Of a stretch of DNA of 44,152 nucleotides, positions 7,372 to 15,427 are shown piece after piece (within the stretch, counting starts at the first letter, position 1; the number at the start of each line of letters is the position of its first letter). A program made the position numbers and the translations under genes. The notes under the pieces are model-generated. The model was not told the origin of the DNA. It searched no databases and saw nothing but the letters and a program-made list of their open reading frames with translations. The stretch comes from Rhodoferax sp. (GTDB lineage Bacteria; Pseudomonadota; Gammaproteobacteria; Burkholderiales; Burkholderiaceae_C): NCBI GenBank assembly GCA_020048895.1, contig JAIFLV010000060.1:1-44152 (forward strand). Direction: 5' to 3'.

Positions 7372-10347
7372 TTAGCTGAGGTGTTTGCCGGCAATGCCTG
7401 CCAGCGCGAACATGTTGACGGCATCAGCCTCCAGCACGGGGTGCAGCTTGGCATCGGCCAGGATGGTGCGCTTGTCTTTGGGGTCCTGCAGGTTATTGGC
7501 CTTGATGTAGTCCCACAGCTTTTTCATCACTTCGGTGCGCGACACCAGTTCCGGCCCGATCACCGCGGCCAGTGCGGCGCTGGGTGTCTTGCCGCTGGCA
7601 GTTGTGGTTTTGCGCGGCGCCTTGGGTGGGGTGGCCTTGGCCGTAGTGGTTTTGCTGGCAGCTTTTTTTGCAGGTGCTTTCTTGGCTGCAGCGCCCGTGG
7701 AGTCTGCGCGAGCAGCTCCTGATTTTGTAGCGACTGTGGCTTTTGCAGCCGCTTTGACAGCGGGCTTGCGGGGCGGGAACTTGGAGGGCGCGAACTCAAA
7801 GTTCACCTTGCCCGCCGCGGGGTCCCAGGCCAGCATGGCCTTGAAGGTACGCCGTGTGCGCATGCTCACAAACTTTTCCAGCATATCGGTCTTGCCGGTG
7901 GCCAGCAGCTTTTGCATTTGCGCACGCTCGATGGGCTGCTGCAGGATGATCTGGCCACTCTTGAAATCACAGCTCGGCGTGGGGTGGGCATGGGTGGGCA
8001 CCGAACGGTCACAGATGTAGTTCTTGCCGTGCTCATGTACTTGACCGCCGCACTTGGGACAGGTACCCAGCGACTCCTGGCCGCTGAAGTCGATGATTTC
8101 GCCCGACTCTTCTGCGGCCTTGTCGTCGCCAAAGTCAAATTCAAGCTTGTAGTTCTTGGTGTCTTCGTCAAACTTGATGACCATCTCGGCCACAAACGGC
8201 CAGCCGGCTTTGGAGCGAAAGCCATCCAGCGGGCCAATGTGCCGATCTGCCAGAAACTGCTCCACTTCGGCGGGCTCAAAGGTGCGGCCGGCGGGGGATT
8301 TGCCGAACGAAAAGCCGCAGCCGTCCTCGCTGCCGGTCTTGCCGGTGCAGGTGTAGCGGCGGTAGTTTTCCTTGACGATGCCGCCGCAGTTGGGGCAGGG
8401 CGCCTGCAGGGTGGCATAGTCGCCTGGGATCGTGTCGCGGTCGTACTCCTTGGCCTTTTTGACCATGCGCTCAGTCATCGCGGCTATCTCGGCCATGAAG
8501 GTGGTGCGCTGCAACTTGCCCTGTTCCATCTGGGCCAGCTTGTATTCCCATTCGCCGGTGAGCTCGGCTTTGGAGAGTTCTTCGACGCCCAGCCCACGCA
8601 GCAGCGTCATCAACTGGAAGGCCTTGGCGGTCGGGATCAGTTCCCGGCCTTCGCGCAGCATGTATTTTTCGGCGATCAGACCTTCGATGATGCTAGAGCG
8701 GGTGGCCGGGGTGCCCAGGCCTTTCTCCTGCATGGCCTCACGCAGTTCGTCGTCTTCCACGGTCTTGCCAGCGCCTTCCATGGCACCGAGCAGGGTGGCC
8801 TCCGAGTAGCGCGCCGGGGGCTTGGTTTTGAGAGACTTGGGGTCTACAGGATCGCCCAAGACTTTTTCATTTGGTAGTACTGGCACCAGGTTCTGCCCCT
8901 TGTCGCCGTCCTTGGCGTCTGCCACCTCTTCGGCGGCCTCCTTGCCGTAAATCGCCAGCCAGCCCGGTTTGACCAGCACCTTGCCTTCGGTCTTGAAGCT
9001 GTGTTGTGCAGCGACAGTAATGCGGGTGGTTACCTGGTATTCGGCGCTGGGGAAAAACACGGCCATAAAGCGTCGCACCACCAGGTCATAGACCTTCTGC
9101 TCGGCTTCTGACAGACCGTGGGGCGCCTGCAGCGTGGGGATGATGGCGAAGTGGTCGCTGACCTTCGCATTGTCGAAAATGCGCTTGCTGGGTTTGACAT
9201 ACGCACCCTTGACCGCCATGGCCGCGAACGGTGCCAGATGCTTCATGCCACTGTCGGCCAACATGCCGAACGTGTTCTTGACCACTGGCACATAGTCTTC
9301 TGGCAGGTAGCGCGAATCGGTACGTGGATAGGTGAGTGCCTTATGGCGCTCGTACAGGCTCTGGGCAATGGATAGCGTGGTTTTGGCCGAGAAGCCAAAC
9401 TTGCCATTGGCCTCGCGTTGTAACGAGGTGAGGTCAAAAAGCAATGGCGAGGCCTGCGTGGTGGGCTTGCTTTCCTCAGTCACGGTTGCCTGTTGACCAC
9501 GCACGGCAGCGGCAATTGTCTCGGCTTCACGGGCAGACCAGACGCGGTCGGCCTTCTTTTCCGCATCGTCTGCGTCTTTCTTCCAGGCCGGGTTAAACCA
9601 CTTGGCCGGGTATTCGCCTGCCTTGGCATTAAACGTGGCGTGGATTTCCCAGTAATCGCGACTGACAAACTTGCGGATCTGTTCTTCGCGCTCGACCACG
9701 ACGGACAGCGTCGGCGTCTGCACCCGGCCGACGGTAGTCAGAAAAAAGCCGCCATCGCGCGAATTGAACGCCGTCATGGCACGTGTGCCGTTGATGCCGA
9801 CCAGCCAGTCGGCTTCGCTGCGGCAGCGCGCCGCATCGGCCAGGGGTTGCATCTGCGCATTGGTGCGCAGGGCGCCAAACCCGTCACGAATGGCCTGCGG
9901 GGTCATTGACTGCAGCCACAGGCGCGACACCGGTTTGCCGAGCGGTTTGGCTCCGCCCGCGTATTGCTCAATCAGGCGAAAGATGAGTTCACCTTCGCGC
10001 CCGGCGTCACAGGCGTTGACGATTTTGTCCACGTCCTTGCGTTTGGCCAGCCTCACTACGGCGTTCAGGCGGGTCTTGGTCTTGTCGACGGGCTTGAGGT
10101 CAAAGTGCGGTGGAATGACCGGAAGGTTGGCAAAGCTCCACTTGCCGCGCTTGACGTCGAACTCTTCGGGTGCCTGAATTTCCACAAGGTGGCCCACCGC
10201 GCTGGAGACGACATAGCTCTCGCTCTCGAAATATTCGTCGTGTTTTTCAAATTTGCCCGCGGTCGGCGTAAGGGCTCGCACAATATCTTGCGCGACCGAC
10301 GGCTTTTCGGCGATGACCAGTGTTTTGTTCAAGACTTCGATTTTCAT
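7372..10347 (-). CDS. topB: DNA topoisomerase III with H1-like linker and SWIB domain
   Basis: Type IA topoisomerase of 991 aa. The TOPRIM core shows E14 (IAEKPS) and D114-AGREGE; the active-site tyrosine is Y340 in TYPRTDSR. After the toroid there are Cys-rich zinc modules (CPNCGG...C...C and CPKCGG...C...C). Residues about 861-919 are a Lys/Ala/Thr/Pro-rich linker resembling histone H1 tails, and residues about 920-991 form a SWIB/MDM2-type domain (VSRTEVMKKLWDYIKANNLQD, then RTILADAKL). The start at 10347 (MKIEVLNK) fits TopB; the longer frame from 10407 reads through a GC-alternating tract. E. coli TopB is about 650 aa, so the C-terminal third is an accretion. TopB decatenates DNA with RecQ-type helicases. 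Confidence 0.93.
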   Translation of the reverse strand: MKIEVLNKTLVIAEKPSVAQDIVRALTPTAGKFEKHDEYFESESYVVSSAVGHLVEIQAPEEFDVKRGKWSFANLPVIPPHFDLKPVDKTKTRLNAVVRLAKRKDVDKIVNACDAGREGELIFRLIEQYAGGAKPLGKPVSRLWLQSMTPQAIRDGFGALRTNAQMQPLADAARCRSEADWLVGINGTRAMTAFNSRDGGFFLTTVGRVQTPTLSVVVEREEQIRKFVSRDYWEIHATFNAKAGEYPAKWFNPAWKKDADDAEKKADRVWSAREAETIAAAVRGQQATVTEESKPTTQASPLLFDLTSLQREANGKFGFSAKTTLSIAQSLYERHKALTYPRTDSRYLPEDYVPVVKNTFGMLADSGMKHLAPFAAMAVKGAYVKPSKRIFDNAKVSDHFAIIPTLQAPHGLSEAEQKVYDLVVRRFMAVFFPSAEYQVTTRITVAAQHSFKTEGKVLVKPGWLAIYGKEAAEEVADAKDGDKGQNLVPVLPNEKVLGDPVDPKSLKTKPPARYSEATLLGAMEGAGKTVEDDELREAMQEKGLGTPATRSSIIEGLIAEKYMLREGRELIPTAKAFQLMTLLRGLGVEELSKAELTGEWEYKLAQMEQGKLQRTTFMAEIAAMTERMVKKAKEYDRDTIPGDYATLQAPCPNCGGIVKENYRRYTCTGKTGSEDGCGFSFGKSPAGRTFEPAEVEQFLADRHIGPLDGFRSKAGWPFVAEMVIKFDEDTKNYKLEFDFGDDKAAEESGEIIDFSGQESLGTCPKCGGQVHEHGKNYICDRSVPTHAHPTPSCDFKSGQIILQQPIERAQMQKLLATGKTDMLEKFVSMRTRRTFKAMLAWDPAAGKVNFEFAPSKFPPRKPAVKAAAKATVATKSGAARADSTGAAAKKAPAKKAASKTTTAKATPPKAPRKTTTASGKTPSAALAAVIGPELVSRTEVMKKLWDYIKANNLQDPKDKRTILADAKLHPVLEADAVNMFALAGIAGKHLS

Positions 10348-10366
10348 CTGACTACAATCCGTTTCT

Positions 10367-10413
10367 CGCGTGCGCGCAGGCGCACACGCATACGTGGGCG
10401 CGCACACGCACGC
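10367..10413. promoter_or_regulatory. alternating purine-pyrimidine tract in topB/SET divergent region
   Basis: Three alternating purine-pyrimidine runs of 13, 17 and 16 nt (10367-10379, 10380-10396, 10398-10413) are separated by single breaks. The element GCGCACACGCA occurs twice. Such sequence favours Z-DNA under negative supercoiling. It lies immediately upstream of the topB start in the 130-nt region shared with the divergent SET-domain gene, so it could make both promoters sensitive to supercoiling; this is inference. Confidence 0.45.
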
Positions 10414-10477
10414 CCATACGGTTCACCATACCAAATTTTTGAGTCATTTTCTGACGTCCGGATGAGAAGGAACAACC

Positions 10478-10948
10478 GTGAGCAAAACCATGCCCCGTGG
10501 CGACAACCGCAAAATTCAAACCCGTCGCTCGGGCATCCACGGCAAGGGGGTGTTTGCGTTGCAGGACATCGGCGAAGGCGAAACCATCATTGAGTATGTG
10601 GGTGAGATCATTACCTGGGAAGAAGCGCAGGCGCGCCATCCGCACGACCCGAAGGACCCCAACCATACGTTTTACTTTCACATCGACGAAACCCATGTGA
10701 TTGACGCCAAAGTGGGTGGTAATTCTTCGCGCTGGATCAACCATTCGTGCGATGGCAATTGCGAAGCCGATGAGGTGGATGGGCGCATCTTCATCAAGGC
10801 GCTGCGCGACATCGCTCCCGGTGAGGAATTGAATTACGACTATGGGCTGATGCTGGAAGAACGCTATACGAAGAAGCTCAAGGCCGAGCATCCCTGCTGG
10901 TGTGGTGCCCCAAACTGCCGTGGCACGCTGCTGGCGCCGAAAAAGTGA
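10478..10948 (+). CDS. SET-domain protein lysine methyltransferase
   Basis: Compact bacterial SET protein of 156 aa. It has the SAM-binding start (GIHGKGVFALQDI), the N88-HSC pseudoknot motif, the ELNYDYG motif (117-123) with the catalytic Tyr, and a post-SET zinc cluster C140-W-C142-GAPN-C147. The start is GTG 10478 with AAGGA 6 nt upstream. In eukaryotes and Chlamydia such enzymes methylate histones or histone-like proteins. Its gene is divergent from topB, whose product has an H1-like Lys-rich linker, which makes that linker a candidate substrate (inference). Demethylated or other targets such as ribosomal proteins are equally possible. Confidence 0.9.
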   Translation: MSKTMPRGDNRKIQTRRSGIHGKGVFALQDIGEGETIIEYVGEIITWEEAQARHPHDPKDPNHTFYFHIDETHVIDAKVGGNSSRWINHSCDGNCEADEVDGRIFIKALRDIAPGEELNYDYGLMLEERYTKKLKAEHPCWCGAPNCRGTLLAPKK

Positions 10949-10950
10949 AA

Positions 10951-11026
10951 CACCCCCGTGGCGGCTGTCGCCGCCTTCCCCCTTGCAGGGGGCAACGCCA
11001 GTGGTCCGGCGGAGCCGGTCCCACGG
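10951..11026. repeat. REP-like palindromic repeat, copy 1
   Basis: Intergenic element between the SET gene and birA with three successive hairpins: GGCGGC-TGTC-GCCGCC (10960-10975), CCCCC-TTGCA-GGGGG (10978-10992) and CCGGC-GGA-GCCGG (11006-11018). It begins CACCCCCG and ends AGCCGGTCCCACGG. A second copy with the same layout and end motifs lies at 13969-14053. The family resembles repeats common between genes of Comamonadaceae. It may modulate transcription past the SET gene. Confidence 0.75.
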
Positions 11027-11069
11027 CATTTCTGGCAGATGCCATTGCATACCGCTCGGAGTGTGGGTG

Positions 11070-11840
11070 ATGATCTGGCCGGCTGAGGCGATTTGGGAGG
11101 CCGTTGAGCCCCGGTTGCCGGGGTTTACGGTGGAAGTGCTGCCGGAGGTGGATTCCACCAATAGCGAATTGATGCGTCGCGTGCGCGCTGGTGATACTGC
11201 GCCGGTGCTTCTGGTGGCAGAGCACCAAACCGCAGGACGGGGCCGCCTGGGGCGCACCTGGGACAGCGCCAATCGGTCGGATCTGACCTTTTCTTTGGGC
11301 ATGCCTCTGGCACCACACGACTGGTCGGGCCTGTCGCTGGCGGTGGGCTTGTCGGTTGCGGAGAGTCTGCACCCTGCGCTGAAATTGAAATGGCCCAACG
11401 ACGTGTGGTTGGATGGGCGTAAGTTGGCGGGCATCCTGATTGAAACCGCCAGCATGGGCGGCCAGCGATTTGCCGTCATTGGCATCGGGGTCAACATGAC
11501 CGTGCGCAATGAAGAAGGCCTGCGCACGCCACCGGCAGCGCTGGACGAAATCTTGCCAGGCATGGACGCTCCCCGGGCGCTGGCGACCATCGTGCCGGAT
11601 CTGGTGCGGCAGATTCAGCGCTTCGAGGTGCAGGGTTTTGCGCCACTACGACCGGCGTTCGCGTTGCGCGACCATTTGCTGGGGCGTGAAGTGCTATGCA
11701 GTGACACCACCGCAGGCGTGGCGCACGGGGTGGATAGCACGGGTGCCTTGCTGGTGCATACTGCGGCGGGTGTGAAAAAGATAACCAGTGCGGAGGTCAG
11801 CGTTCGACCGACACCACCGCGCGCCGAGAACACTCACTGA
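11070..11840 (+). CDS. birA: biotin--[acetyl-CoA-carboxylase] ligase
   Basis: Biotin protein ligase of 256 aa that makes biotinyl-AMP and transfers biotin to the carrier protein of acetyl-CoA carboxylase. Motifs: GRGRLGRTW (57-65), KWPNDVWLDGRKLAGILIE, and a C-terminal SH3-like domain. It lacks the N-terminal winged-helix repressor domain of E. coli BirA, so it is a monofunctional (class I) ligase. The start is ATG 11070, preceded by GGAG about 8 nt upstream; a longer in-frame reading back to 10902 passes through the SET gene end and the palindromic repeat and is rejected. The next gene begins 4 nt after its stop. Confidence 0.93.
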   Translation: MIWPAEAIWEAVEPRLPGFTVEVLPEVDSTNSELMRRVRAGDTAPVLLVAEHQTAGRGRLGRTWDSANRSDLTFSLGMPLAPHDWSGLSLAVGLSVAESLHPALKLKWPNDVWLDGRKLAGILIETASMGGQRFAVIGIGVNMTVRNEEGLRTPPAALDEILPGMDAPRALATIVPDLVRQIQRFEVQGFAPLRPAFALRDHLLGREVLCSDTTAGVAHGVDSTGALLVHTAAGVKKITSAEVSVRPTPPRAENTH

Positions 11841-11844
11841 ACCT

Positions 11845-12507
11845 ATGTTGCGATTGCTGGTGCTGGCGCTTATTTTTGCCAACGGGATCTTCTTTGCCTG
11901 GAGCAACGGGTTGTTGCGTGCCTATGGGTTTGGTCCGGTGCAGCAGCGGGAAGCCTACCGCGTCGAACAGCAAATCAGACCTGAAGCGCTTCGCATCCTG
12001 ACCCCTGCGGAATTGAAGCGCGCCGAGGCCCAGGCGCAGGCGGATGCGGCTCCCAAGGAGTGTTTGCAGGCCGGCCCCTTTGATGACACACAAGTGGCGG
12101 CATTGCGCAGGGCACTAGAGGGCGCACTGGGACATTCGGGCTGGCAGTTCGACGCGGTGGTGGTGCCAGCGCGCTGGATCATCTACATGGGCAAATTTGC
12201 CAATGCCGAAGGGCTGGCCAAGAAGCGCGGCGAACTGCAAGCCATGAATCTCACACCGCATGGGCTGACCAATCCGGCGTTGGAGATCGGTTTGTCACTC
12301 GGATCTTTTGACAACCAGGCGGCTGCCACCACCGAACTCAATCGGCTTGCCGCGCGCGGGATTCGTACGGCTCGCGTGGTGCAGGAGCGAGCCGAGGGTC
12401 GCGCCAACCAGCTCAAGTTGCCCGCAGTGAGCGAAAACCTGAAAGCGCGCTTGCAGGAGATCAAGCCCGCGATGGCCGGCAAGCCCTGGGCCGCCTGCGT
12501 CGGTTGA
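11845..12507 (+). CDS. SPOR-domain-like membrane-anchored protein
   Basis: Protein of 220 aa with one N-terminal membrane anchor (residues about 2-20) and a periplasmic part. The C-terminal half (WIIYMGKFANAEGLAKKRGELQAMNL ... LSLGSFDNQAAATTELNRLAARGIRTARVV in outline) has the fold pattern of a SPOR domain, which binds denuded peptidoglycan at the division septum. A conserved-looking Cys at about 72 precedes the domain. It starts 4 nt after birA, indicating co-transcription. The same birA neighbour arrangement is usual in this bacterial family. Assignment rests on pattern rather than on a strong motif. Confidence 0.7.
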   Translation: MLRLLVLALIFANGIFFAWSNGLLRAYGFGPVQQREAYRVEQQIRPEALRILTPAELKRAEAQAQADAAPKECLQAGPFDDTQVAALRRALEGALGHSGWQFDAVVVPARWIIYMGKFANAEGLAKKRGELQAMNLTPHGLTNPALEIGLSLGSFDNQAAATTELNRLAARGIRTARVVQERAEGRANQLKLPAVSENLKARLQEIKPAMAGKPWAACVG

Positions 12508-12525
12508 TCGCTCGGGCGCAGCCGC

Positions 12526-13974
12526 TCAGTCGGTGTCGCGTGCGCTGGCAAAGCGCACGGTAAAACAGGTTCCGGGGGGGATTTGGCCCGGACGGCTGTC
12601 ATCGACCGATACGGTGGCATGGTGTTGGCGGGCGATCTCCAGCACGATGGGTAGCCCCAGCCCCGAGCCATCGGCCTCCGTACCCAGGACCCGGTAAAAC
12701 GGCTGAAAGATGAGTTCCCGCTCGGCGATCGGAATGCCGGGGCCGGAGTCTTCCACCTGCACCACCAGCACTTTGCTAAAGGGGTCTGACAGAACGCGTG
12801 CGGTAATCATTCCGGATCTTGCGGCACTCGACGGGGTGTAATTGATCGCGTTGTCGACCAGGTTGCGAATCATTTCTTTCAGCAACGTTGCGTTGCCCTG
12901 CAGTGTGAAGCCCGCAGTGCCCGGCTCGGGCCCTTCGTAGCCCACGTCAATATGCTTGTCCATTGCGCGGGGCACACAGTCGCGGATGACATCCATGGTG
13001 AGGTCGGCCAGATCACAGGTTTGGTGGCTCATGACGGCGTTGCTGCTCTCGGCACGCGCCAGCGCAAGCAACTGGTTGACGGTGTGCGTGGCGCGGATGC
13101 TGGAGCGCCCGATCTGGCGCAGTGACTGCTTCAGGTCTTCGGCGCTGGCATTTTCCCGCTGTGCCAGATCGGCCTGCATGCGCAAGCCAGCGAGCGGGGT
13201 TTTGAGCTGGTGCGCTGCGTCTGCGAGAAAGCGCTTTTGCGTGGCGATGGAGTCTTTCAGACGCAACAGCAAGTCGTTGACAGACGACACCAGCGGCGCC
13301 ACTTCCATCGGCACGGCATCGACATCGAGCGGGCTCAAGTCGTCGGGGTTGCGCGCACGGATACGTTCTTCCAGGTGGTTGAGGGGCTTGATGGCCTGCA
13401 CCAGCGCCAGCCACACCAGCAGCACTGCCAGCGGCAAAATGACAAATTGCGGCAGCATCACGCCCTTGACGATCTCGGTGGCCAACACCGAACGCTTGTC
13501 CATGGTTTCAGCCACTTGCACCAATGCCGGCTTGCTGTTGGGCAGTTCCAGCTTGACCCAGGTGTAGGCGACCTTGATGGCCGACCCGCGGAACTCATCG
13601 TCGCGTATCCGCACTTCACCGTAGACGATTTTTTCATCTTCAGGAGGCGATGGCAGTTCGCGATCGCCACTCAGGTACTCGCCGCGCGTGCCCAGCACCT
13701 GGTAGTACACATTGTCGGCGTCATCCGCGCGCAGCAATTCGCGCGCTGGCAGCGGCAAGACAAATTGCGCCTGCGACTTGTGAACGGTGATGAGTTGGGC
13801 CAGCGCTGTCACGTTGTATTCCAGCGCGCGGTCAAACGGTTTGCCGGCGATACCCTGCGCTACCAGCCACGTGAGCACCAGGCTGACCGGCCACAACAGC
13901 AGCAAAGGCGTCAGCATCCAGTCCAGGATTTCCCCGAACAGACTGCGCTGTTCGTGCTGGAAAATCTTCACCAC
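12526..13974 (-). CDS. sensor histidine kinase, TctE/QseC-like
   Basis: Inner-membrane histidine kinase of 482 aa. TM1 is at about 20-42, followed by a periplasmic sensor region of about 125 residues and TM2 at about 171-194. Then come a HAMP-like linker, the H box FLADAAH255QLKTPLAG, the N box (NLVDNAINYTP), the G1 box (DSGPGIP) and the G2 box (GSGLGLPIV). The N-terminal part matches the 2CSK_N/TctE type. The start is GTG 13974 (or GTG 13971); both codons lie at the edge of a palindromic repeat, so the ribosome site is formed by repeat-derived sequence. It follows its response regulator gene on the same strand. The stimulus is unknown; TctE homologues sense tricarboxylates. Confidence 0.92.
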   Translation of the reverse strand: MVKIFQHEQRSLFGEILDWMLTPLLLLWPVSLVLTWLVAQGIAGKPFDRALEYNVTALAQLITVHKSQAQFVLPLPARELLRADDADNVYYQVLGTRGEYLSGDRELPSPPEDEKIVYGEVRIRDDEFRGSAIKVAYTWVKLELPNSKPALVQVAETMDKRSVLATEIVKGVMLPQFVILPLAVLLVWLALVQAIKPLNHLEERIRARNPDDLSPLDVDAVPMEVAPLVSSVNDLLLRLKDSIATQKRFLADAAHQLKTPLAGLRMQADLAQRENASAEDLKQSLRQIGRSSIRATHTVNQLLALARAESSNAVMSHQTCDLADLTMDVIRDCVPRAMDKHIDVGYEGPEPGTAGFTLQGNATLLKEMIRNLVDNAINYTPSSAARSGMITARVLSDPFSKVLVVQVEDSGPGIPIAERELIFQPFYRVLGTEADGSGLGLPIVLEIARQHHATVSVDDSRPGQIPPGTCFTVRFASARDTD

Positions 13975-14053
13975 CCCCGAAGCGCCTTCGGCGCCTCCCC
14001 CTCAAGGGGGCGCCACCAGCGGCTCGGCAAAGCCGGTTCCGCGGTGGCCCTGG
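13969..14053. repeat. REP-like palindromic repeat, copy 2, inside two-component operon
   Basis: This element has the same design as the copy at 10951-11026. It starts CACCCCCG (13972), then hairpins GCGCC-TTC-GGCGC (13982-13994) and CCCCC-TCAA-GGGGG (13997-14010), and ends AGCCGGTTCCGCGG. It fills the whole space between the response regulator stop (14075) and the kinase start (13974). On the mRNA the hairpins lie between the two genes and touch the kinase start codon, so they probably set the regulator to kinase ratio. Confidence 0.75.
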
Positions 14054-14074
14054 AGTCCGGTGCGGGTGCAACCG

Positions 14075-14749
14075 TCATCCGGGGATTTTTTCCAGGCAAT
14101 AGCCCAGCCCCCGCACGGTAGCGATTCGGATGGGACCTTTTTCAATCTTCTTGCGCAGACGGTGGATATACACTTCGATGGCGTTGTTACTCACCTCCTC
14201 GCCCCATTCACACAGCCGCTCAACCAAATGGTCCTTGCTGACAAGTCGACCGGCACGCTGCAGAAGCACTTCCAGCAAGCCCAGTTCGCGAGCTGACAAT
14301 TCCACCATCTTGCCGTCAATGGTGGCGACGCGGCCGGCCTGGTCATAAATCAGGGGGCCGTGTTTGATGGTGCTGCTGGATGCGCCCATGCCACGGCGCA
14401 CCAGGGCACGCACCCGGGCCTCCAGTTCCTGCAGGCTGAATGGCTTGGCCATGTAGTCGTCCGCACCATAGTCAAGTCCTTTGACCCGCTCTTCCACGCT
14501 ATCGGCAGCAGTCAGAATGAGTACCGGCAGCGATGAGCCGCGGCCACGCAATTTTTTGAGTACGTCCAGACCGTGCATCTTGGGCAAGCCCAGATCCAGA
14601 ATGAGCAGATCGAACTCGGTGTTGGTCATGAGTGCGGCGTCCGCCTCAGAGCCACTGGCTACATGGTCCACCGCAGCGCCAGCAACACGCAGTGCGCGCA
14701 ACAGGCCGTCAGCAAGTACCTGGTCGTCCTCGGCGATCAATATCCGCAT
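14075..14749 (-). CDS. response regulator, OmpR/TctD family
   Basis: Two-component response regulator of 224 aa. The receiver domain has acidic residues D8-D9, phospho-acceptor D52 (LILDLGLP) and the conserved Lys in DDYMAKPF near residue 100. The C-terminal winged helix (about 125-220) shows the OmpR pattern LLEVLLQRAGRLVSKDHLVE and RGLGYCLE. Start 14749 has GGAGAGA 7 nt upstream. It is the first gene of the operon with the TctE-like kinase, separated from it by a palindromic repeat. Target genes cannot be deduced. Confidence 0.94.
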   Translation of the reverse strand: MRILIAEDDQVLADGLLRALRVAGAAVDHVASGSEADAALMTNTEFDLLILDLGLPKMHGLDVLKKLRGRGSSLPVLILTAADSVEERVKGLDYGADDYMAKPFSLQELEARVRALVRRGMGASSSTIKHGPLIYDQAGRVATIDGKMVELSARELGLLEVLLQRAGRLVSKDHLVERLCEWGEEVSNNAIEVYIHRLRKKIEKGPIRIATVRGLGYCLEKIPG

Positions 14750-14802
14750 GCTTGTCTCTCCGGTTGTTTTTCAACATTCTAGGCGTGTGCCAGTGCTGAT
14801 TC

Positions 14803-15303
14803 TCATTGTCCCGCATAGGCTTCGAGTCCCAGGGCGATCACCGTGGCGACTTCAGAGCTCACGGCATCGCGCATTTCAGCCTCAGTCTGCGCGACTGCTT
14901 CCTGGTAAGCGTTGAGCCAGGCCAGCCCGATGGCGGTGAATTCGATGCGACGCGCCCGAGCGTCGAGCGGGTCGGATGCGCGTTGCACCATGCCCCAGGC
15001 CTCGCACTGTGTCACCAGTGCGCCCATGGCCTGCTTGGTCATTCCTGCGCTGTGCGCGAGCGCCGCCAGACGTGTGCCGTGCCGTGGAAGATGGCGCGTG
15101 ATGTGCAGATGGGCCGCCCCCACTTGCGCACGCGCGACAAGGTTGGAGAGCCCCAGCGGTACCGCGGGATCTTGTGCCATCAGCTGCAGCACACGCTTAT
15201 CAAAGCGTTCCAGGGCCAGGCGCAGCCAATGGCCGAGGTGATTTTGGCGCCAGGATTCTGTGTCTTTTGGTGGTGGCATGGATGGATGTAAATAGTAATG
15301 CAA
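14803..15303 (-). CDS. MarR family transcriptional regulator
   Basis: Regulator of 166 aa (158 aa if it starts at ATG 15279, MPPPKDTESW). The central part has the MarR winged-helix pattern: HITRHLPRHGTRLAALAHSAGMTKQAMGALVTQ in outline, then a wing with DPLDARARRIEFTAIGLAWL. Neither start has a clear ribosome site. A perfect 9-bp inverted repeat overlaps the start region and could be its own operator. It is divergent from recA. MarR proteins usually respond to small phenolic ligands; the ligand here is unknown. Confidence 0.85.
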   Translation of the reverse strand: MHYYLHPSMPPPKDTESWRQNHLGHWLRLALERFDKRVLQLMAQDPAVPLGLSNLVARAQVGAAHLHITRHLPRHGTRLAALAHSAGMTKQAMGALVTQCEAWGMVQRASDPLDARARRIEFTAIGLAWLNAYQEAVAQTEAEMRDAVSSEVATVIALGLEAYAGQ

Positions 15304-15330
15304 ACTGACTAAAAAATGTGTTTACTATTT
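15290..15330. promoter_or_regulatory. inverted repeat at MarR gene start, candidate operator
   Basis: Perfect 9-bp arms AAATAGTAA (15290-15298) and TTACTATTT (15322-15330) face each other across 23 nt. They flank the first codons and leader of the MarR gene and lie about 100 nt upstream of recA. MarR dimers often repress their own gene from such AT-rich palindromes. Spacing is wider than usual, so confidence is low. Confidence 0.35.
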
Positions 15331-15351
15331 CTGACATGGCGCGTTAAACTA

Positions 15352-15384
15352 CTGTTCAAGCATCCAGCCTGTATTTAATACCAA
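15352..15384 (+). promoter_or_regulatory. degenerate LexA-like boxes upstream of recA
   Basis: Two adjacent sites resemble the LexA consensus CTGT-N8-ACAG: CTGT-N8-CCAG at 15352-15367 (one mismatch) and CTGT-N8-CCAA at 15369-15384 (two mismatches), the latter containing palindromic GTATTTAATAC. They lie 44-76 nt upstream of the recA start, where an SOS operator is expected. An overlapping -10-like TATTTAAT is present. Confidence 0.4.
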
Positions 15385-15427
15385 CTGGTTGCAGGACGTT
15401 AACCCATTGATATTGAAGGAGATTTTC

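Noticed and set aside
10902..11069. N-terminal extension of BirA
   Set aside because: It overlaps the SET gene end and the palindromic repeat and does not encode the helix-turn-helix of bifunctional BirA.
12508..12525. Terminator between the SPOR-like gene and the kinase gene
   Set aside because: The 18-nt gap has no stem followed by a T-run on either strand.
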